A stretch of 64,000 nt of DNA, taken from NCBI GenBank assembly GCA_020284085.1, contig JACEVL010000765.1:226501-290500 (forward strand), in the 5' to 3' direction. Shown here piece after piece: positions 1 through 14,935 of this stretch. The notes below the pieces were generated by a model that worked only from the letters and a program-made list of their open reading frames with translations, ran no database searches and was not told where the DNA came from. Origin of the DNA: Aporrectodea caliginosa. Lineage: Eukaryota; Annelida; Clitellata; Crassiclitellata; Lumbricidae. How positions within the stretch are numbered: position 1 is the stretch's first letter; the number at the start of each line of letters is the position of its first letter. The translations under genes were made by a program, and so were the position numbers.

Positions 1-344
1 CTCTCTGTCACACTGAAAATTATCTTTGAATCAATAGTTGGAAAACTGTTAATCACGTGAACGACCTCAATGGGTTTTTGGACATTATGATGAAATTAAT
101 TGTTTTAATTGCGCTATTGAAAATTATGTTAATGATTTCTCTGTGAATGTTGCGAACTAGCTTAAAATAATTCTCTTCAGGATTTTTAAACGTCACTTAG
201 CCTCGTGCAGTCTACGATCCAAGATATTTAATGCCGAAGACAAATGTACAATATTGGAAGATTTTAAAGTGTCTAACGTTTTACTCTATAAAACTTTAGT
301 TTCCGTTTAGACTTACGTGGGAATGTTAGTCTCTCGCTTTTCTT

Positions 345-415
345 GTTAATTCATTCATTCATTACTTTAATTTATATAGCGCCTCTTCAAGGGAACTACT
401 CAGAGGCGCTCCCTT
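345..415 (-). repeat. LINE/SINE 3' tail with ATTC repeats
   Basis: Reading on the minus strand, a conserved tail ends in a short GAAT tetranucleotide run. It carries an exact 8-bp inverted repeat, GCGCCTCT at 379-386 and AGAGGCGC at 402-409, which would form a hairpin just before the simple-sequence tail. The same tail occurs at 42531-42597, 58480-58610, 60140-60205 and elsewhere in the window, attached to LINE or SINE bodies. Here only the tail is recognisable. Confidence 0.6.
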
Positions 416-478
416 CTTATTTTAATTAGAAATGATGCCTGTCAAGTTTCTGTTAACATAGATAAGTTTCTTCGTTAC

Positions 479-694
479 CTTGTTTGCATTGTCCTCTGTA
501 AGCGACCGTGATGTTTTCTCTTGTTACGCATGACTGCCTCTTGAGGTTGCAATCATTCAGGTATGTCTGGTTGTCGCTGCCACAAACTGCATTGTTGTAA
601 GTAGGACAATCCTGAATGCAGACGCAGGTTGGACGATGGTCAGCGACGGCACATTCTCTGTTCGAAGGACAGGTGACTCCGATGCATATGGAAT
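479..694 (-). CDS. Kazal module exon (gene K0, partial)
   Basis: A 216-nt exon with an AG acceptor before 694 and a GTAACG donor after 479, both phase 1. It encodes one follistatin-N-like plus Kazal module: CPSNREC in the first half, then the Kazal core with AVCGSDNQTY and the usual cysteine spacing. The predicted P1 residue, second after the second Kazal cysteine (CPTYNNAVC), is threonine, unlike the K, R, F or L of most modules here. The gene's first exon is not visible. Exon 1178-1399 precedes it in the same direction. It could be the 3' part of a separate gene or distal exons of K1 lying beyond the tubulin genes. Confidence 0.85.
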
Positions 695-1177
695 CTAACA
701 GGTGGCAAGATAAGCATCGGAACAGGTGGCTGCAGTTAATACCAAGACAACCAATGGGGTACACAGACTTTACATATATAGCGAAATACTAACATTCCCA
801 CGTATGTCTAAACGGAATGATATTATATATATAAATCAATATATAAAAATATATATATAGTCTCATCTTCGTTAGAGTGCAAAATTAATGCCAGTGTGTT
901 CCAAGAAAATACTCTTTAAGATTTCATTAGTTATATACGTTGTATTGAATGTAACAATATTAAAAATACAAATTATTCCAAAAAAGAGATGAGATTGAGA
1001 TTGAGAGGAGTTATTTGCACACAGAAGAAAGAGTTACACATTGACCACCTGTGAATGCATGCAGCAATATCACAGAGATCACGGAGAAAGTGGTGAAGAT
1101 TGGATTATTAAAGTCCTTCTTTTGGTATTCGTAACTACATAGAAGGCGTCTATGATATGAGCAGCAGCGATACTTGC
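695..1177 (-). other. Intron between the two K0 Kazal exons
   Basis: AT-rich sequence with short TA runs near 820-860. No coding motif or named repeat was seen. Confidence 0.5.
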
Positions 1178-1399
1178 CTTCGTTTTTACACCGGCCGTAG
1201 TAGGTGAATGTGATGTTGGTGTTCGTTCTACATGCCTCCCGGGTCAGTTCACAGCGGTTCGTGTAGGTTCTGTTGTCGCTGCCACAAACCGCGCTGCTCT
1301 GCTCGTAACAATCTCCATAGCAAACGCACAACGCTTGACCGTTCTCGTCCAATGCACAGCGTCTGCCTGACGGACATGTTTTGAAGTCGCATGGCGTAC
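1178..1399 (-). CDS. Kazal module exon with probable GC-AG donor (gene K0)
   Basis: A 222-nt phase 1-1 exon. The acceptor TTCTGAAG lies before 1399. The end that matches the other modules has the donor AAG followed by GCAAGT, a GC donor in otherwise perfect consensus. The module runs CDFKTCPSGRRC, then CYEQSSAVCGSDNRTY and a closing cysteine in GRCKN; predicted P1 is glutamate. If the GC donor is not used, the frame stays open to a stop at 1011 and adds a cysteine-containing, partly hydrophobic tail (around VISVILLHAF), so this could also be a last exon. A LINE fragment lies only about 55 nt upstream of the acceptor. Confidence 0.82.
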
Positions 1400-1452
1400 C
1401 TTCAGAAACATTACGAAACAGACTTTCACTCTTGCATAATAAACAGGCCACA

Positions 1453-1606
1453 CAATGCACTGCACGCAAGATTCGAAGGAAAAAGAAGCAAAGGCAGACC
1501 AAGACTACGCTGGATAGACGATTTAAATGAAGACATAACATCACTTGGACTCGCACTAAGGGGAGCAATGGACTTGACAAAGGACCGAGGACAATGGAGG
1601 TAATTT
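1453..1606 (+). mobile_element. Non-LTR retrotransposon C-terminal fragment
   Basis: The plus strand encodes a short stretch ending in a stop, with GKRSKGRPRLRW followed by a W-containing segment ending DRGQWR. This is the typical C-terminus of many LINE polyproteins (basic GRPR.RW motif, then a D-R-x-x-W-R end). The reverse transcriptase core is absent. It sits in the intron next to a Kazal exon, in opposite orientation. Confidence 0.6.
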
Positions 1607-4162
1607 ATTCGTACCCATCGCCGCCAAATGAGAACTGATAATGATGATGATAATAATAAGCATGTATGGATCTGTGCATAATGTGTGTAAAAGTGTTTGT
1701 GCGTATTTATGTAGGAATGCGTGTATGTAGGTATGAATGTATTTGCCTGTGTGTATCAAAACACGTCAAATAGCGTCTTTAAATAAAATTACAAAACCGC
1801 TACAACACGAAATTGTTTAATCCATCTATGATTCTCAAGTAAAATGAAACCGATTCATCTCTAACTCGCTTAAGAGTAATAACTAGGAAAACTTAAAGAC
1901 ATTGTTCCAAACTGAATTATAGTGATGATTTTTATTATCAATCACAACGAAAGGATGATGATAGTGATGATGATGTTTATGACTACGATAGGTGAAAGAG
2001 CAGAAAACACACCTGTGGGATTGAGTGTAGTCTTTGGCGGAACTGTGCTCATCCGTGGACTCAGATTGACCGCTGTCGTTTCTACAAGCGAAACATTTTA
2101 ACGAACTGTCTGATTGCATCACTTGGGAACCAGCTACGAGACAGGAAAAATCCTACGTCAAACTACATCACAAGAAAGAAATCAAATACGTAGCCTACTA
2201 GTTCAGTATAAATATTACGAACACGCCTCAGACTCCTTTGAGCGATTGCCATGCTCCTGCATCAACTATAGCATTGCCTTACATAATACTGCCTCGTCTT
2301 TCCTTAAATTGCCTTGTCTTGTTCGTATCAATGGGACCGCTCCAAATATTTGGAAAGCCTTTCCTGATGGGAATGCAACGGCACTATCTGTTTACCTGGC
2401 CAGAATGCAAGGCTTGCGAGAACAGTTACTGTCACACAGGAGACGAGCTGCATGATGATCCGATTCATGTCGACTGTCGTCTGTATCGTTTAGGAACCGC
2501 CTGCTTCCAATGACTCAAACAGGTGCGAGACGGGATCATTTATAAGCAAGAACGATCAAACTTGGCCTCTGTACTTACGACCAGATTCGTCTTAGTCTGC
2601 ACTTAGACAGACTTTGAAATCAACAGGTACTATCATCCAGGTCATGGTTCGACTGAGAAAAAAAGAAAGGAAGTGAACTCTGGGACATGTTTATGTAACA
2701 CGAGTGACTACAGCTGGGTTTTCTACGTTCAGCATTTCTGAGAATTTCGTTCGCTGGTGGAAAATATCGAAGAACAATAATATCCAATCCAATGACTCCT
2801 ATAGCTTGATTGTCACGATGCCCAAGATACATGCATCTATGTCTGTTCGAGTGAAATCGCAATCAAGGATCATAATCCATTGCAGAAGCCTGGTCGAAAT
2901 TGGATAGCTCAGAGAAACCAGAACCCTGGCAACAGTGGGAGATGCAAGTGAAAAGAGATGAGTCTTGGGTTTGGACCGGAATAACATCCAGGAATTAACA
3001 GGCACAACTGCAGTTGTCAACGAATTTCAAAGCTGCGAACCACCGACTGAAAATTCACGAGAGCATGCATACATATAACAAATAACGCATAAATGCATAC
3101 AATACACACGCAGGTGTTCTATGCTTAGCTCCACCGTAGCGCTCTAGGAAGTTGGAGTTTACGATTAGCCTACGTTTACGATACATAACTCATAGTAATC
3201 ATAATTACATACATACATATATTTTTACACACGACTTGGACTGAGTACATTAAATCGCTGTCTGATTGTTCACCATCTGTGCATTTGATGGAAAAATCCG
3301 ACCCCATATTTTTCTTAGACATGATACAGGTTCCTGATCATGTGTCACTGTTTTCTTACCAGTGTATCGCTTAATCTGTCTGTGCCTCGTTTTGAATCGG
3401 TTTTTGTCCCCAGTTGTTGATCGACGCTATGTTCTCCCTCCGCGAGTTTTCTCAGGTTTTTCTGCCGCTCGAGGCCGGCGTGTACGTGAGTCACGTTACA
3501 CCAGCCATAGGAAATTTTTAACCCAGGCTTGTGTGGTATTCCAGGCCCATAAACTACCTGTGGCAAGATACATGCATACATGCAGGCACATACACATAAA
3601 CACACCACACACTTACATACATGCATGCCAACAAAACATTTTACTCGATCAACAGATAGGCCTACTTTGACTCATAATGTGGGTCTCGTTGGCTTTCCCA
3701 GAGATTTGCATTCACTGTCTGGTAACTTACGATCAGTCACTTCCTAAATGTCATTGTTGTCTGAACTTAGGACTCATCTACTAAAAATTGATTATTATCA
3801 ACAGGAGCTTAGTTGAAGGCTTCCAAGATCTGTTGGAATGGGATCGGATTCCTTAAGTGGATTATGATTCCGAATACGATGTTACTTCAAATGACAATGT
3901 TTGATACTTCATATATTATTTTTGGTTCATGCATTATCATAGCGGCGCTATTGAAGTTATTACGCTGGATTACATACATGGAAAGATACATGTATGCATA
4001 CATATTACACAATATATAATGATAAAAATAATCTTTTCTTTATTAAGCGCCTGACAAACGCACTGCGCTGTACATTTACATGTTATGCAATTGAAACAAT
4101 CTTAACTACTAACAGAACAGAGAGCCTAAAATACAACGGCGCTAATAGCAGCCTACAAAGCA
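1607..4162. other. No gene recognised
   Basis: About 2.5 kb with only short open frames on both strands. A minus-strand frame at 1883-2122 carries several cysteines (KCFACRN, CVFC), but I found no domain match or second copy to support it. Short CA/CATA-rich runs occur at 3060-3110 and 3570-3630. Confidence 0.4.
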
Positions 4163-4240
4163 TATCCGCCCAACGGGGGCTCGAACTCAGTACCTCTCGC
4201 TCTGTACGCCAGATGTTATCCAATGCGCTATCGCCCCCTC
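4163..4240 (-). repeat. tRNA-like SINE head
   Basis: On the minus strand a pol III promoter pair is visible: an A-box-like TAGCGCATTGG (4220-4230) and a B box GAGTTCGAGCC (4178-4188) at tRNA-like spacing. The flanks do not pair as an acceptor stem, so this is not a working tRNA but a tRNA-derived SINE head or a decayed tRNA. It interrupts the unknown protein exon fragment at 4262-4375. Confidence 0.55.
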
Positions 4241-4261
4241 CCCATATGAACATGTAGTTGG

Positions 4262-4375
4262 AAACATAGTCGGTCAGTTTCTGAGTCCAGTTTGTCCCCG
4301 ATATTAGAGTGTACTTCAAACGGCAGCATATCTGCTGTAACCTCTTGTAATGTCACATTCCCACAGCAAATCCGC
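4262..4375 (-). pseudogene. Decayed copy of the unknown exon at 35304-35661
   Basis: The minus-strand translation includes VTLQEVTADML and HSN...KLDSETD, which aligns with TLQEISAAELL and HSNNKTILDSET in the open frame at 35304-35661. Here the frame runs into the tRNA-like SINE and stops, so this is a truncated paralogue. I do not recognise the family. Confidence 0.5.
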
Positions 4376-5934
4376 TTTGGCCAAAGTCTCAGTATTGATA
4401 ACTTCATGTTACCACTTCAACTGGCGAAGTGATTTAACCATAAAAGTCAATGTGTATTACGAAGTGGTATTAATCCAGTCTATAAAAATGATTGATTGAT
4501 AATCGTAATCGTAAACTCCAAACTTCAAAAGCGCCACTCAAAAGCCAAGCCCAGGGCACCAGCTTATTCACGAGCGCTGATAATGACCGGGGTACTTCGA
4601 TGGTGTCATTGTCATCATGTCATAAAATAATTGTCGCTTTAGATTAAACCGTCGTACAACCTACTCATGAGCTTACTGCTTTTGGTTATGCTTTATTTCA
4701 TGTTGACTGCCAATGACTGCTTTTACGTGTGTAATAAAAGTGACGATAGATGTTCAAGCTTGGGCTGCTATGTGAGATATATGGTTGAGGCGTAGTGACC
4801 CATCGCATCATTCAGATGTCTGACTTTCTTAATATTTCGCTTAAAGATTCATCATTAACGATAATTGCTTTTTGCATCCTGTAGAAATGCAGAGACACCC
4901 CGTTACTTCTAGTGTTTTAATTGTCTCCATAGGCAATACATTTACTTGCGGCGTTTCTTTCTGAAAGATTTCCTAATGACTGTTTCATGAAAATATTTAG
5001 TGCGGTTCTCTATTTGAGGTATGCAGTAAAGATCGAATGGCAGTTATTGGAATCGGACAATCGCTTTTCTTCTTCATCAAGGTCGGAACGATCAGCGGAT
5101 ATAATATAACGTCTTCTTCTCAATGCACATTTCGGCCGCTTACATTTGATGCATGCACTGACTGTATATGTATAACGCGTCTTTAGATAAAGATGTAGGC
5201 TATCTATTCGACTGACAGTATAAACGGAATAGTGATGCTTCAACCTATTTATAATAGCACCTGCTTTCAAAACCGATTATCGTAGGACGGGCAGATTACA
5301 GAATGATAACCGTGTTATAAGTTGTCGATTTTCTCATGTTTCTAGCGACGCAGGCTTAGAGTAAATACAGAGGTTTACAGTAGATGTCGCGAAGACTTAG
5401 AATCGATTAGACTACGCTTTTACTAACGTTAGAATTTTCGTGGTTTATAGGCCTAATAAATCATTTAGGCTACTAGAATTGATTTTGACATTGTTTCAAA
5501 TCAATCAATAATAATCCAAAGCCACATTCTACGTTCTTGAAGACACTGCAAATTGGCTTCTATTCTATCAAAAATGATGTTGCTGTGGTAGTTCAGCTGT
5601 AAATAAATTTCAACCAATAACATTAGGTTTTTCTGTAATTATCGCACTGTTTTCGTCCTCGCTACTTGATTTATTTTGGTGCATGGTTTGGCTGGGCTCT
5701 GTTTTTGCGTTGAATGAACTTGTAATCAGCAGGTAGTCAGTCATCGAACATCAGATGGATCCAGATCAACCAATATAAGCCATAAGGGTCGTTCATTAAT
5801 TATCTCAACAAAATATGGGATGGCGTTTGGAAAAGTTTGACAATTCTTGACAAGGTTGATAGGTTCCATACAAATTGACATCAAACAACTTTTTGCAGTG
5901 AATCAACACAGACCCTTCAGAATGGTAGCTGAAA
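4376..5934. other. No gene recognised
   Basis: AT-rich sequence without a supportable coding region. Around 4485-4545 there is an ATTG run followed by a GCGCCACTC segment that resembles the retroposon tail seen elsewhere, but too decayed to assign. Confidence 0.4.
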
Positions 5935-5992
5935 CATTAAATAATAATAAGGCTAAATACATTCGAATCAGTAATAAACCTATAACGAGGAT

Positions 5993-6600
5993 GGACAAAG
6001 TTTAGGTGCCCCCGACTCGCCCCGAGGTTCAAAAGGCCCAAGCTTCTTAATTTGATGACTTAGTTAAGATTGTTTATAATGTACAACTGTGAACATTATA
6101 ATCTGTTTTGTTTTGATTTTGTTTGTTTGTTTGTTTTAAATCTTGTACTGCAGTGTTTTGTTATTTAGTTGTTTGGCTATGATTTAGCCCTAAAATTGTT
6201 ATTTAAGTTGAATTTTCTATAACTATATGATCATAAAAATCGTCTTGCCATCAGTAAATGTAATATGGAAAAGGGGCAGCCCTGCAATAGCGGATTATTT
6301 TATCCTTTAGGGCTGTCCTGTTGACGGCATCAGCAGATTAACATATTTTTTAAAATGACTGATTGTTAATTAATTGTGCTGTTGTTGATTCAATAAACGG
6401 CTGATTGAATTGATTGAATAGGCACATTTACGAATAGTAAAGCTAGAATAGCCAAATTCATGAAGTAAATTTCTGAACAACTACAGACTACACTGTCTAC
6501 ACTACTGCGTAATTGTGCCACAGTAACATGTATAGGCGGACGCCCAATGCATTTCGTTTTATTTTATAAATCAAGACAATTACAAATTTTAACTTCAATT
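5993..6600. other. A-specific insertion of unknown type
   Basis: Duplicon B has only a short unrelated stretch between the same flanks (14138-14240). The extra sequence in A contains GTTTGTTTG runs and a pair of GGGCAGCCCTG / AGGGCTGTCCTG blocks, and around 6400 a TTGATTGAA repeat that looks like a retroposon tail. No coding domain remains. Confidence 0.4.
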
Positions 6601-7089
6601 AGTAATCTCCCTTAAAACTCATGTATTGTGCGGTCAAAGTCAACGTCTCTGGCTGCCATAAGATGTCGCAATTTGATGACAGCATTACACACCTTTAAAA
6701 CTCTTTCGATCGACTCTATATAATCGTCAGCACTATTGATCCCAGCTTTATTTGTACTCAAACCTGCTGGTTCTCTGGCGTGGCGTAAAACCCCGTAAGC
6801 GCAACTAAAAAACTAAAGACTACGCGTGGGGAGGGGCTGGTTTCTCGGTACCCTCTCTAAGGTCGACTCAGCCTTTTCAGTCGCTCGAGCAGTTGAACGT
6901 GATGGGCGCCTTGCATGGCTGCCAAACAGTTGAATTCGATTCCTATAATAACTTGTGATCATCCGTTCATACTATGAATTGTAGTCATATTGCGTACTTG
7001 TCAGTTTGAAACATTAAACGAAGATTATTGTTATTATTAAGAATAAACAATCAGCAGCACTAAGTTTGACTTCTGCGGCCGCTAGGGTA

Positions 7090-7315
7090 CGCCGTTATTG
7101 CCAGAAATCAGGCCATGGTGCTAGAAATCAGGCTATGGTGCCAGAAATCATGGTATGGTGCCAGAAATCAGGCTATGGTGCCAGAAATCATGAAGAGGTG
7201 CCAGAAATCAGGCTATGGTGCAGAAATCAGGTTGCGGCGCCAGAAATTAGGTCACTGTGCCATAAATTAGGCTATGATGCCAGAAATCAGGCTGTGGTGC
7301 CAGAAATCAGGCCAC
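7090..7315 (+). repeat. 20-bp minisatellite, about 11 units
   Basis: Tandem units close to ATGGTGCCAGAAATCAGGCT, with scattered point changes and 1-bp indels. The same array, with about 9-10 units, lies at 14757-14935 at the matching place upstream of tubulin B, so it predates the A/B duplication. The open frame across it is a by-product of the repeat. Confidence 0.9.
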
Positions 7316-7852
7316 ACTAAGGACTATCAAGCAGTTTCTCCTTAGACTAACACGCCACAACATAATGTTACATATAATATGTAAATTTATATATTTGATG
7401 AGGAGACCTTATATTAATAGCCTAATATGCAAATAATATATAGAGATAAATTATAGAATTTCATATTATGGTGCATATATATATATGATATATTGTAGAA
7501 TTTCATATCATGGTGTCAGTGTAAAGTCTGCACAGGTATGCTGCTAATGCTCTTGAGGCCTTAATCACTGATATGAAAATGGCAATTGACGAGCACTGAA
7601 CATTTTCGTAGGCTAAAACTAAAAGTGAAACAAAAATTGACAGGCGAAATTGAAACTAAAACGAAACTAGCAGCACAAAAAGTTAAACGAAACGAAAATA
7701 GATCAAACGAAAACTAAAAGAAATTTAGCTAAAACAAACCTTTTGTAGAGTGCACTTTTTTACAAATGGATGCTTAGTAACATGGCAGGCGAAATAAACA
7801 TTCAGAAAACTCTGGAGAAGAAGGTGCTTTTGAAGAACAGCCTTACCAGCAA
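7316..7852. other. Upstream region of tubulin A
   Basis: Shared with duplicon B (about 14940-15770). It contains an AAACGAAA-rich stretch (7605-7735) and TA runs near 7470. No gene was seen. Confidence 0.5.
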
Positions 7853-7929
7853 CTATTAATAGTAACCCATTCTTATCAGCACAACACTCAGCTCGTCGAT
7901 AACACAGCCTGACCAGCAACTATTAATAA
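7853..7929 (+). promoter_or_regulatory. Paired CTATTAATAG-type elements upstream of tubulin A
   Basis: CTATTAATAG at 7853-7862 fits the MEF2 consensus CTA(A/T)4TAG. A near copy, CTATTAATAA, lies at 7920-7929. Both sit in a repeated block beginning CAGCCT(T/G)ACCAGCAA. Equivalent elements occur upstream of tubulin B (16461-16470, 16527-16536) and C (54065-54074), so they are conserved across all three paralogues. Binding by MEF2 is inference. Confidence 0.5.
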
Positions 7930-7986
7930 TAACCCATATAATCAGCACAATTATACTCAGCTATTGGACTTCGAATGCTTGATCGC

Positions 7987-8006
7987 AGCCATAGCAACGA
8001 TATATA
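7987..8006 (+). promoter_or_regulatory. X-box-like site and TATA box of tubulin A
   Basis: AGCCATAGCAACG (7987-7999) contains a good RFX half-site (AGCAAC) and a weaker left half. TATATAG follows at once (8000-8006). The start codon is 90 nt further on, which fits a transcription start near 8030. The same arrangement is found at B (16592-16622) and C (53998-54009 with a TATA-like run at 53979-53991). Confidence 0.55.
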
Positions 8007-8095
8007 GCCGACCTTGACCAACAAAGAACAGTGTGTGATTTGTAGTGAGCTCGGTACGACAACTTAAAGTCTAACTCCGAGCCATAGTCTTGAAG

Positions 8096-11697
<3,602 letters not shown>

Positions 11698-11740
11698 GCC
11701 TAATTAGGAAATATCTGATAATCTGAGAAACATTTGAAAT

Positions 11741-11746
11741 AATAAA
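11741..11746 (+). terminator. Polyadenylation signal of tubulin A
   Basis: AATAAA lies 44 nt after the stop codon. The same position is AATGAA in copy B and AATAAA in copy C. Confidence 0.6.
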
Positions 11747-11881
11747 TACTTTACCTCTAGGCCTCAAATTGTTTCGTTTTCTACGATCTGATGTTCGATA
11801 ATATAAAAAATTTCAGAAATTTCTGCTTACTTCAGTTACATAGAACTTACTGAGTTTCTGTAGAATTTGTTAAACATCTTC

Positions 11882-12774
11882 ATTCATTCATTCATTCATT
11901 CATTCATTCATTCATTCCGAGCATTTATTTAGCGCCTCTTTCCGGCCGGGCCACGACTAAAGAAAAAAGACTTGAGGGACTTGTAGAACCCTGCCGGTTG
12001 GCTCACAAGTAAAGAGCGGAGCTTAAGCGGGAGGTCATTCCAGGTGGAAGGTCCCACAACCGAAAAAGCACGGCGCTGCTTAAAAGCCAAGCGTGCCCGT
12101 GGAACCAGGAGCTCACCCCTCGTCGTAGAACGAAGCGCCCGACGCGCTGCAACGTCGGACACTGGGCGGAAAAGGTCACGTAAGTGAGATGGAGCACAGC
12201 CAAGAACACAGCGAGAAACCACAGCAGCAGTGCGGTATGAGATCCGCTGAGAGATAGGCAGCCAGTGCAACACATCACGTATGTATGCGGAGACAGGACA
12301 GAACTTTGGTAGTCGTCCAATGAGACGAGCAGCCGAGCGTAGAACTCGATCTAGTCGCCCCGGAGCCCCAAGAGGAAGGCCAGCAAGTATGGAACAACAG
12401 TTGTCAATTCGACTGGTAACAAAGGCGTGAACAAGGACCACGACCGCATCGTGAGAGAGAGCGAGAGACCACTCGAAGCTGAGGAAGCTGATAATAACAA
12501 CTCCGTGTAACCAAGTTCACATGTTGAGACAAAGTAAGCTCGGAGTCAAGAGTAAGTCCAAGATCACGAACTGTGACGCAGAAGGTTATGTGAGGAAAGA
12601 GCAAAGTAAATTGGGAAAAGTCGATACCCTGCAGTTGCCTACGGCCACCCAGCCAAATAAGTTGTGTTTTAGAGGGATTTAAGAGTAGCCGATTGGAGGC
12701 CATCCAAGAAGAGAGGACATCCATAGTCAGACACATCTGGCTAACAGTAGCCACCGCATCCGCCGAATGGGTGC
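11882..12774 (-). mobile_element. 5'-truncated CR1/L2-like LINE inserted in duplicon A
   Basis: Minus-strand translation gives the end of a reverse transcriptase and its C-terminal region, in two frames: LNPSKTQLIWLG, DLGLTLDSEL, then DVLHWLPISQRI and VVGPSTWNDLPL. These are standard late motifs of CR1/L2/Jockey-type LINEs. It ends in GGCGC-TAAATAAATGC and a GAATG repeat tail (11882-11920 on the plus strand). Tubulin B's downstream region is uninterrupted at this point (near 19682), so the insertion followed the duplication. Confidence 0.85.
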
Positions 12775-13359
12775 AGCATATAAATCGACCTTTGTGTTCG
12801 ATGCTAAAGTCATAATTCACGTCAATTCAAGTTAAAGTAAAAGACTTATGCAAAGAATGTCTTATTGCTGAGTGTTCATCAATTCGTGGCTTTCATGGAC
12901 ATAAGACGAAACTGTATACTTTCTCTAAAAATCCATCTTCTCTTTAATCTTTTTTGCATACTCTTTTTCAAAGAGCTATGAATCTCATACATGTAGTATT
13001 TGCAAGGTAGATGCTTTGAGTATGGCGTGAAAATCTATATCACTACACTGAGATTTATATTTTCCACTGAGACAGAGACATTGTCAAAACCATTCCACGG
13101 GTCAGCAACAGTTGATCACTTGTGGAACCTCTTAGGAATCATTGTGAGTTTATAGCTTTAGGTTTTGATGATAGATACGTATAGGTGCCACAAAAGACAG
13201 CCAGTGAATTTCATTTTAAACACATTGTGGATTTTTAGGTAGAAGCATACACACTGGCTTCAAATATTGTGGCTGATAATTATGGGTTCAGAAGCAATGC
13301 ATTGCCAATTTGGTATAATCTTAAGTGGTACACAATACAATACAACTGTACTGATATAT
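12775..13359. other. Downstream flank of tubulin A
   Basis: Shared with B (from 19687) for about 280 bp, and with C in inverted orientation through to 48640. No gene was seen. Confidence 0.5.
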
Positions 13360-13535
13360 TTCCTTCCTTCCAAAGTTAAGAAGTGCACGCGTGACCACAC
13401 GACATAACATCGATGGCGCTGAGCAGCTGTGAGCGAAGAACTGACTCAAGGTCCTTACACAGTGACCGAATGAGTGGAGGATCGAATCCGTACCCTTCGC
13501 GTTACAGGTCGAGCCATTCGTTCACCGTGAACCCG
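13360..13535 (-). repeat. tRNA-derived SINE (copy in duplicon A)
   Basis: Inverted counterpart of 48425-48600. On the minus strand it carries a B-box-like GGATTCGATCC and tRNA-like head, a short body and a tail next to ACAATACAATACAA (13330-13350). Both copies lie at matching places beside tubulins A and C, so it inserted before that duplication. Confidence 0.6.
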
Positions 13536-14074
13536 GAAAAGCAGACATTAGATTATTAGAGCAAGCATAGGCTACTGACACTGACTGTGAAATTTAAATA
13601 AGAGTTGAGAATGACTCGTGTTTTATGTGAACATTCAAACCCTGGGCCTATTCAGAGTTAACGCGATTTTAGCCGTTGGTATCAACCGGTGATGCTCGGT
13701 GGGCCCATTGTTGGCCCATTTACCATGGCTGACGGCGTAAAAACAGGCCCTATGTCGCTAGACATTAGCGCGTATTCAAACTCAAATGTAAGCAGCCAAC
13801 AGTTAAAAGATGAGCACGCTAAGAAATACTTTAATTTTAATAGATTTATAGGTGTGGGGTCCAGTGTTGGGTCCAGTCTCCGGACCCCATTTGAAATTTT
13901 TAAAGTTTTATGTGTCTGACATCATATGCCGACCTATAAATGCATGCAGTTATTGGTCGATGAAGAACCGACAATTACATGAAATCAAAAGGTTTTGACA
14001 TCTAGCACACAAAAGTTATATCTATGCCAATATGGCTGGGGTCCAGGCGGACCCCAGGAGTGTGGATGAGGGTT
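13536..14074. other. End of duplicon A and spacer
   Basis: 13560-13830 matches 48030-48310 inverted. After 13850 there are repeated GGGGTCC / GGACCCC blocks up to 14055, possibly a decayed element. No gene was seen. Confidence 0.4.
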
Positions 14075-14156
14075 AAACATTAAGTAATAATAAGGCTAAA
14101 CACATTCGAATCAGTAAAAAACGTATAACGAGAGTCACTAACAACAGGGTAGATAT

Positions 14157-14215
14157 TCATTCATTCTGAAATTTATATAGCGACGCTTGAATGAAACTTT
14201 TTACATGACATTATG
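14157..14215 (-). repeat. Probable retroposon tail with ATTC repeat
   Basis: ATTCATTC followed by TTTATATAGCG resembles the tail at 345-415, but the second half of the hairpin is lost. Confidence 0.35.
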
Positions 14216-14756
14216 CGGAAGATAATTATGCAAAATAAAAACGCATGTAATGTACGGTAACAGTCAACGTCTCTGGCTGCCATAGGATGTCGCAATTTGA
14301 TGACAGCATTACACACCTTTAAAACTCTTTCGATCGACTCTATAATTATGATCGTCAGCACTATTGCTCCCAGCCGTATTTGAACCCAAACCTGCTGTAA
14401 CTGTGAAGTCGCGTAAGCTGCTAGTAATGCAGGAGGATCTCTGGCGTGGCGTAAAACCCCGTAAGCCCAACTAAAAAACTGAAGACTATGCGTGGGGAGG
14501 GGCTGGCTTCTCGGTACCGTATCTAAGGTCGACTCAGCCTTTTCAGTCGCTCGAGCAGTTGAACGTGATGGGCGCCTTGCATGGCTGCCAAACAGTTAAA
14601 TTCGATTCCTATAATAACTTGCGATCATCCGTTCATACTATGAATTGTAGTCATATTGCGTACTTGTCAGTTTGAAACATTAAACGAAGATTATTTTTAT
14701 TATTTAGAATAGACAATCAGCAGCACTAAGTTTGGCTTCTGCGGCCTCTAGGTACG

Positions 14757-14935
14757 CCGTTATTGCAAGAAATCAGGCTATGGTGCCAGAAATCAGGCAA
14801 TGGTGCAAAAAATCATGATATGGTGCCAGAAATAAGGCTATGGTGCAGAAATCAGGTTGTGGCGCCAGAAATCAGGTCACTGAGCCATAGATTAGGCTAT
14901 GATGCCAGAAATCTGGCTGGTGCCAGAAATCAGGC
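14757..14935 (+). repeat. 20-bp minisatellite, duplicon B copy
   Basis: Nine to ten units of the same consensus as 7090-7315, more degenerate. Confidence 0.85.

Noticed and set aside
2114..2513. Plus-strand frames of 91-113 codons
   Set aside because: Overlapping frames with no domain, splice sites or second copy.
4163..4240. Functional tRNA gene
   Set aside because: A and B boxes are present, but the ends do not form an acceptor stem and the context is a repeat.
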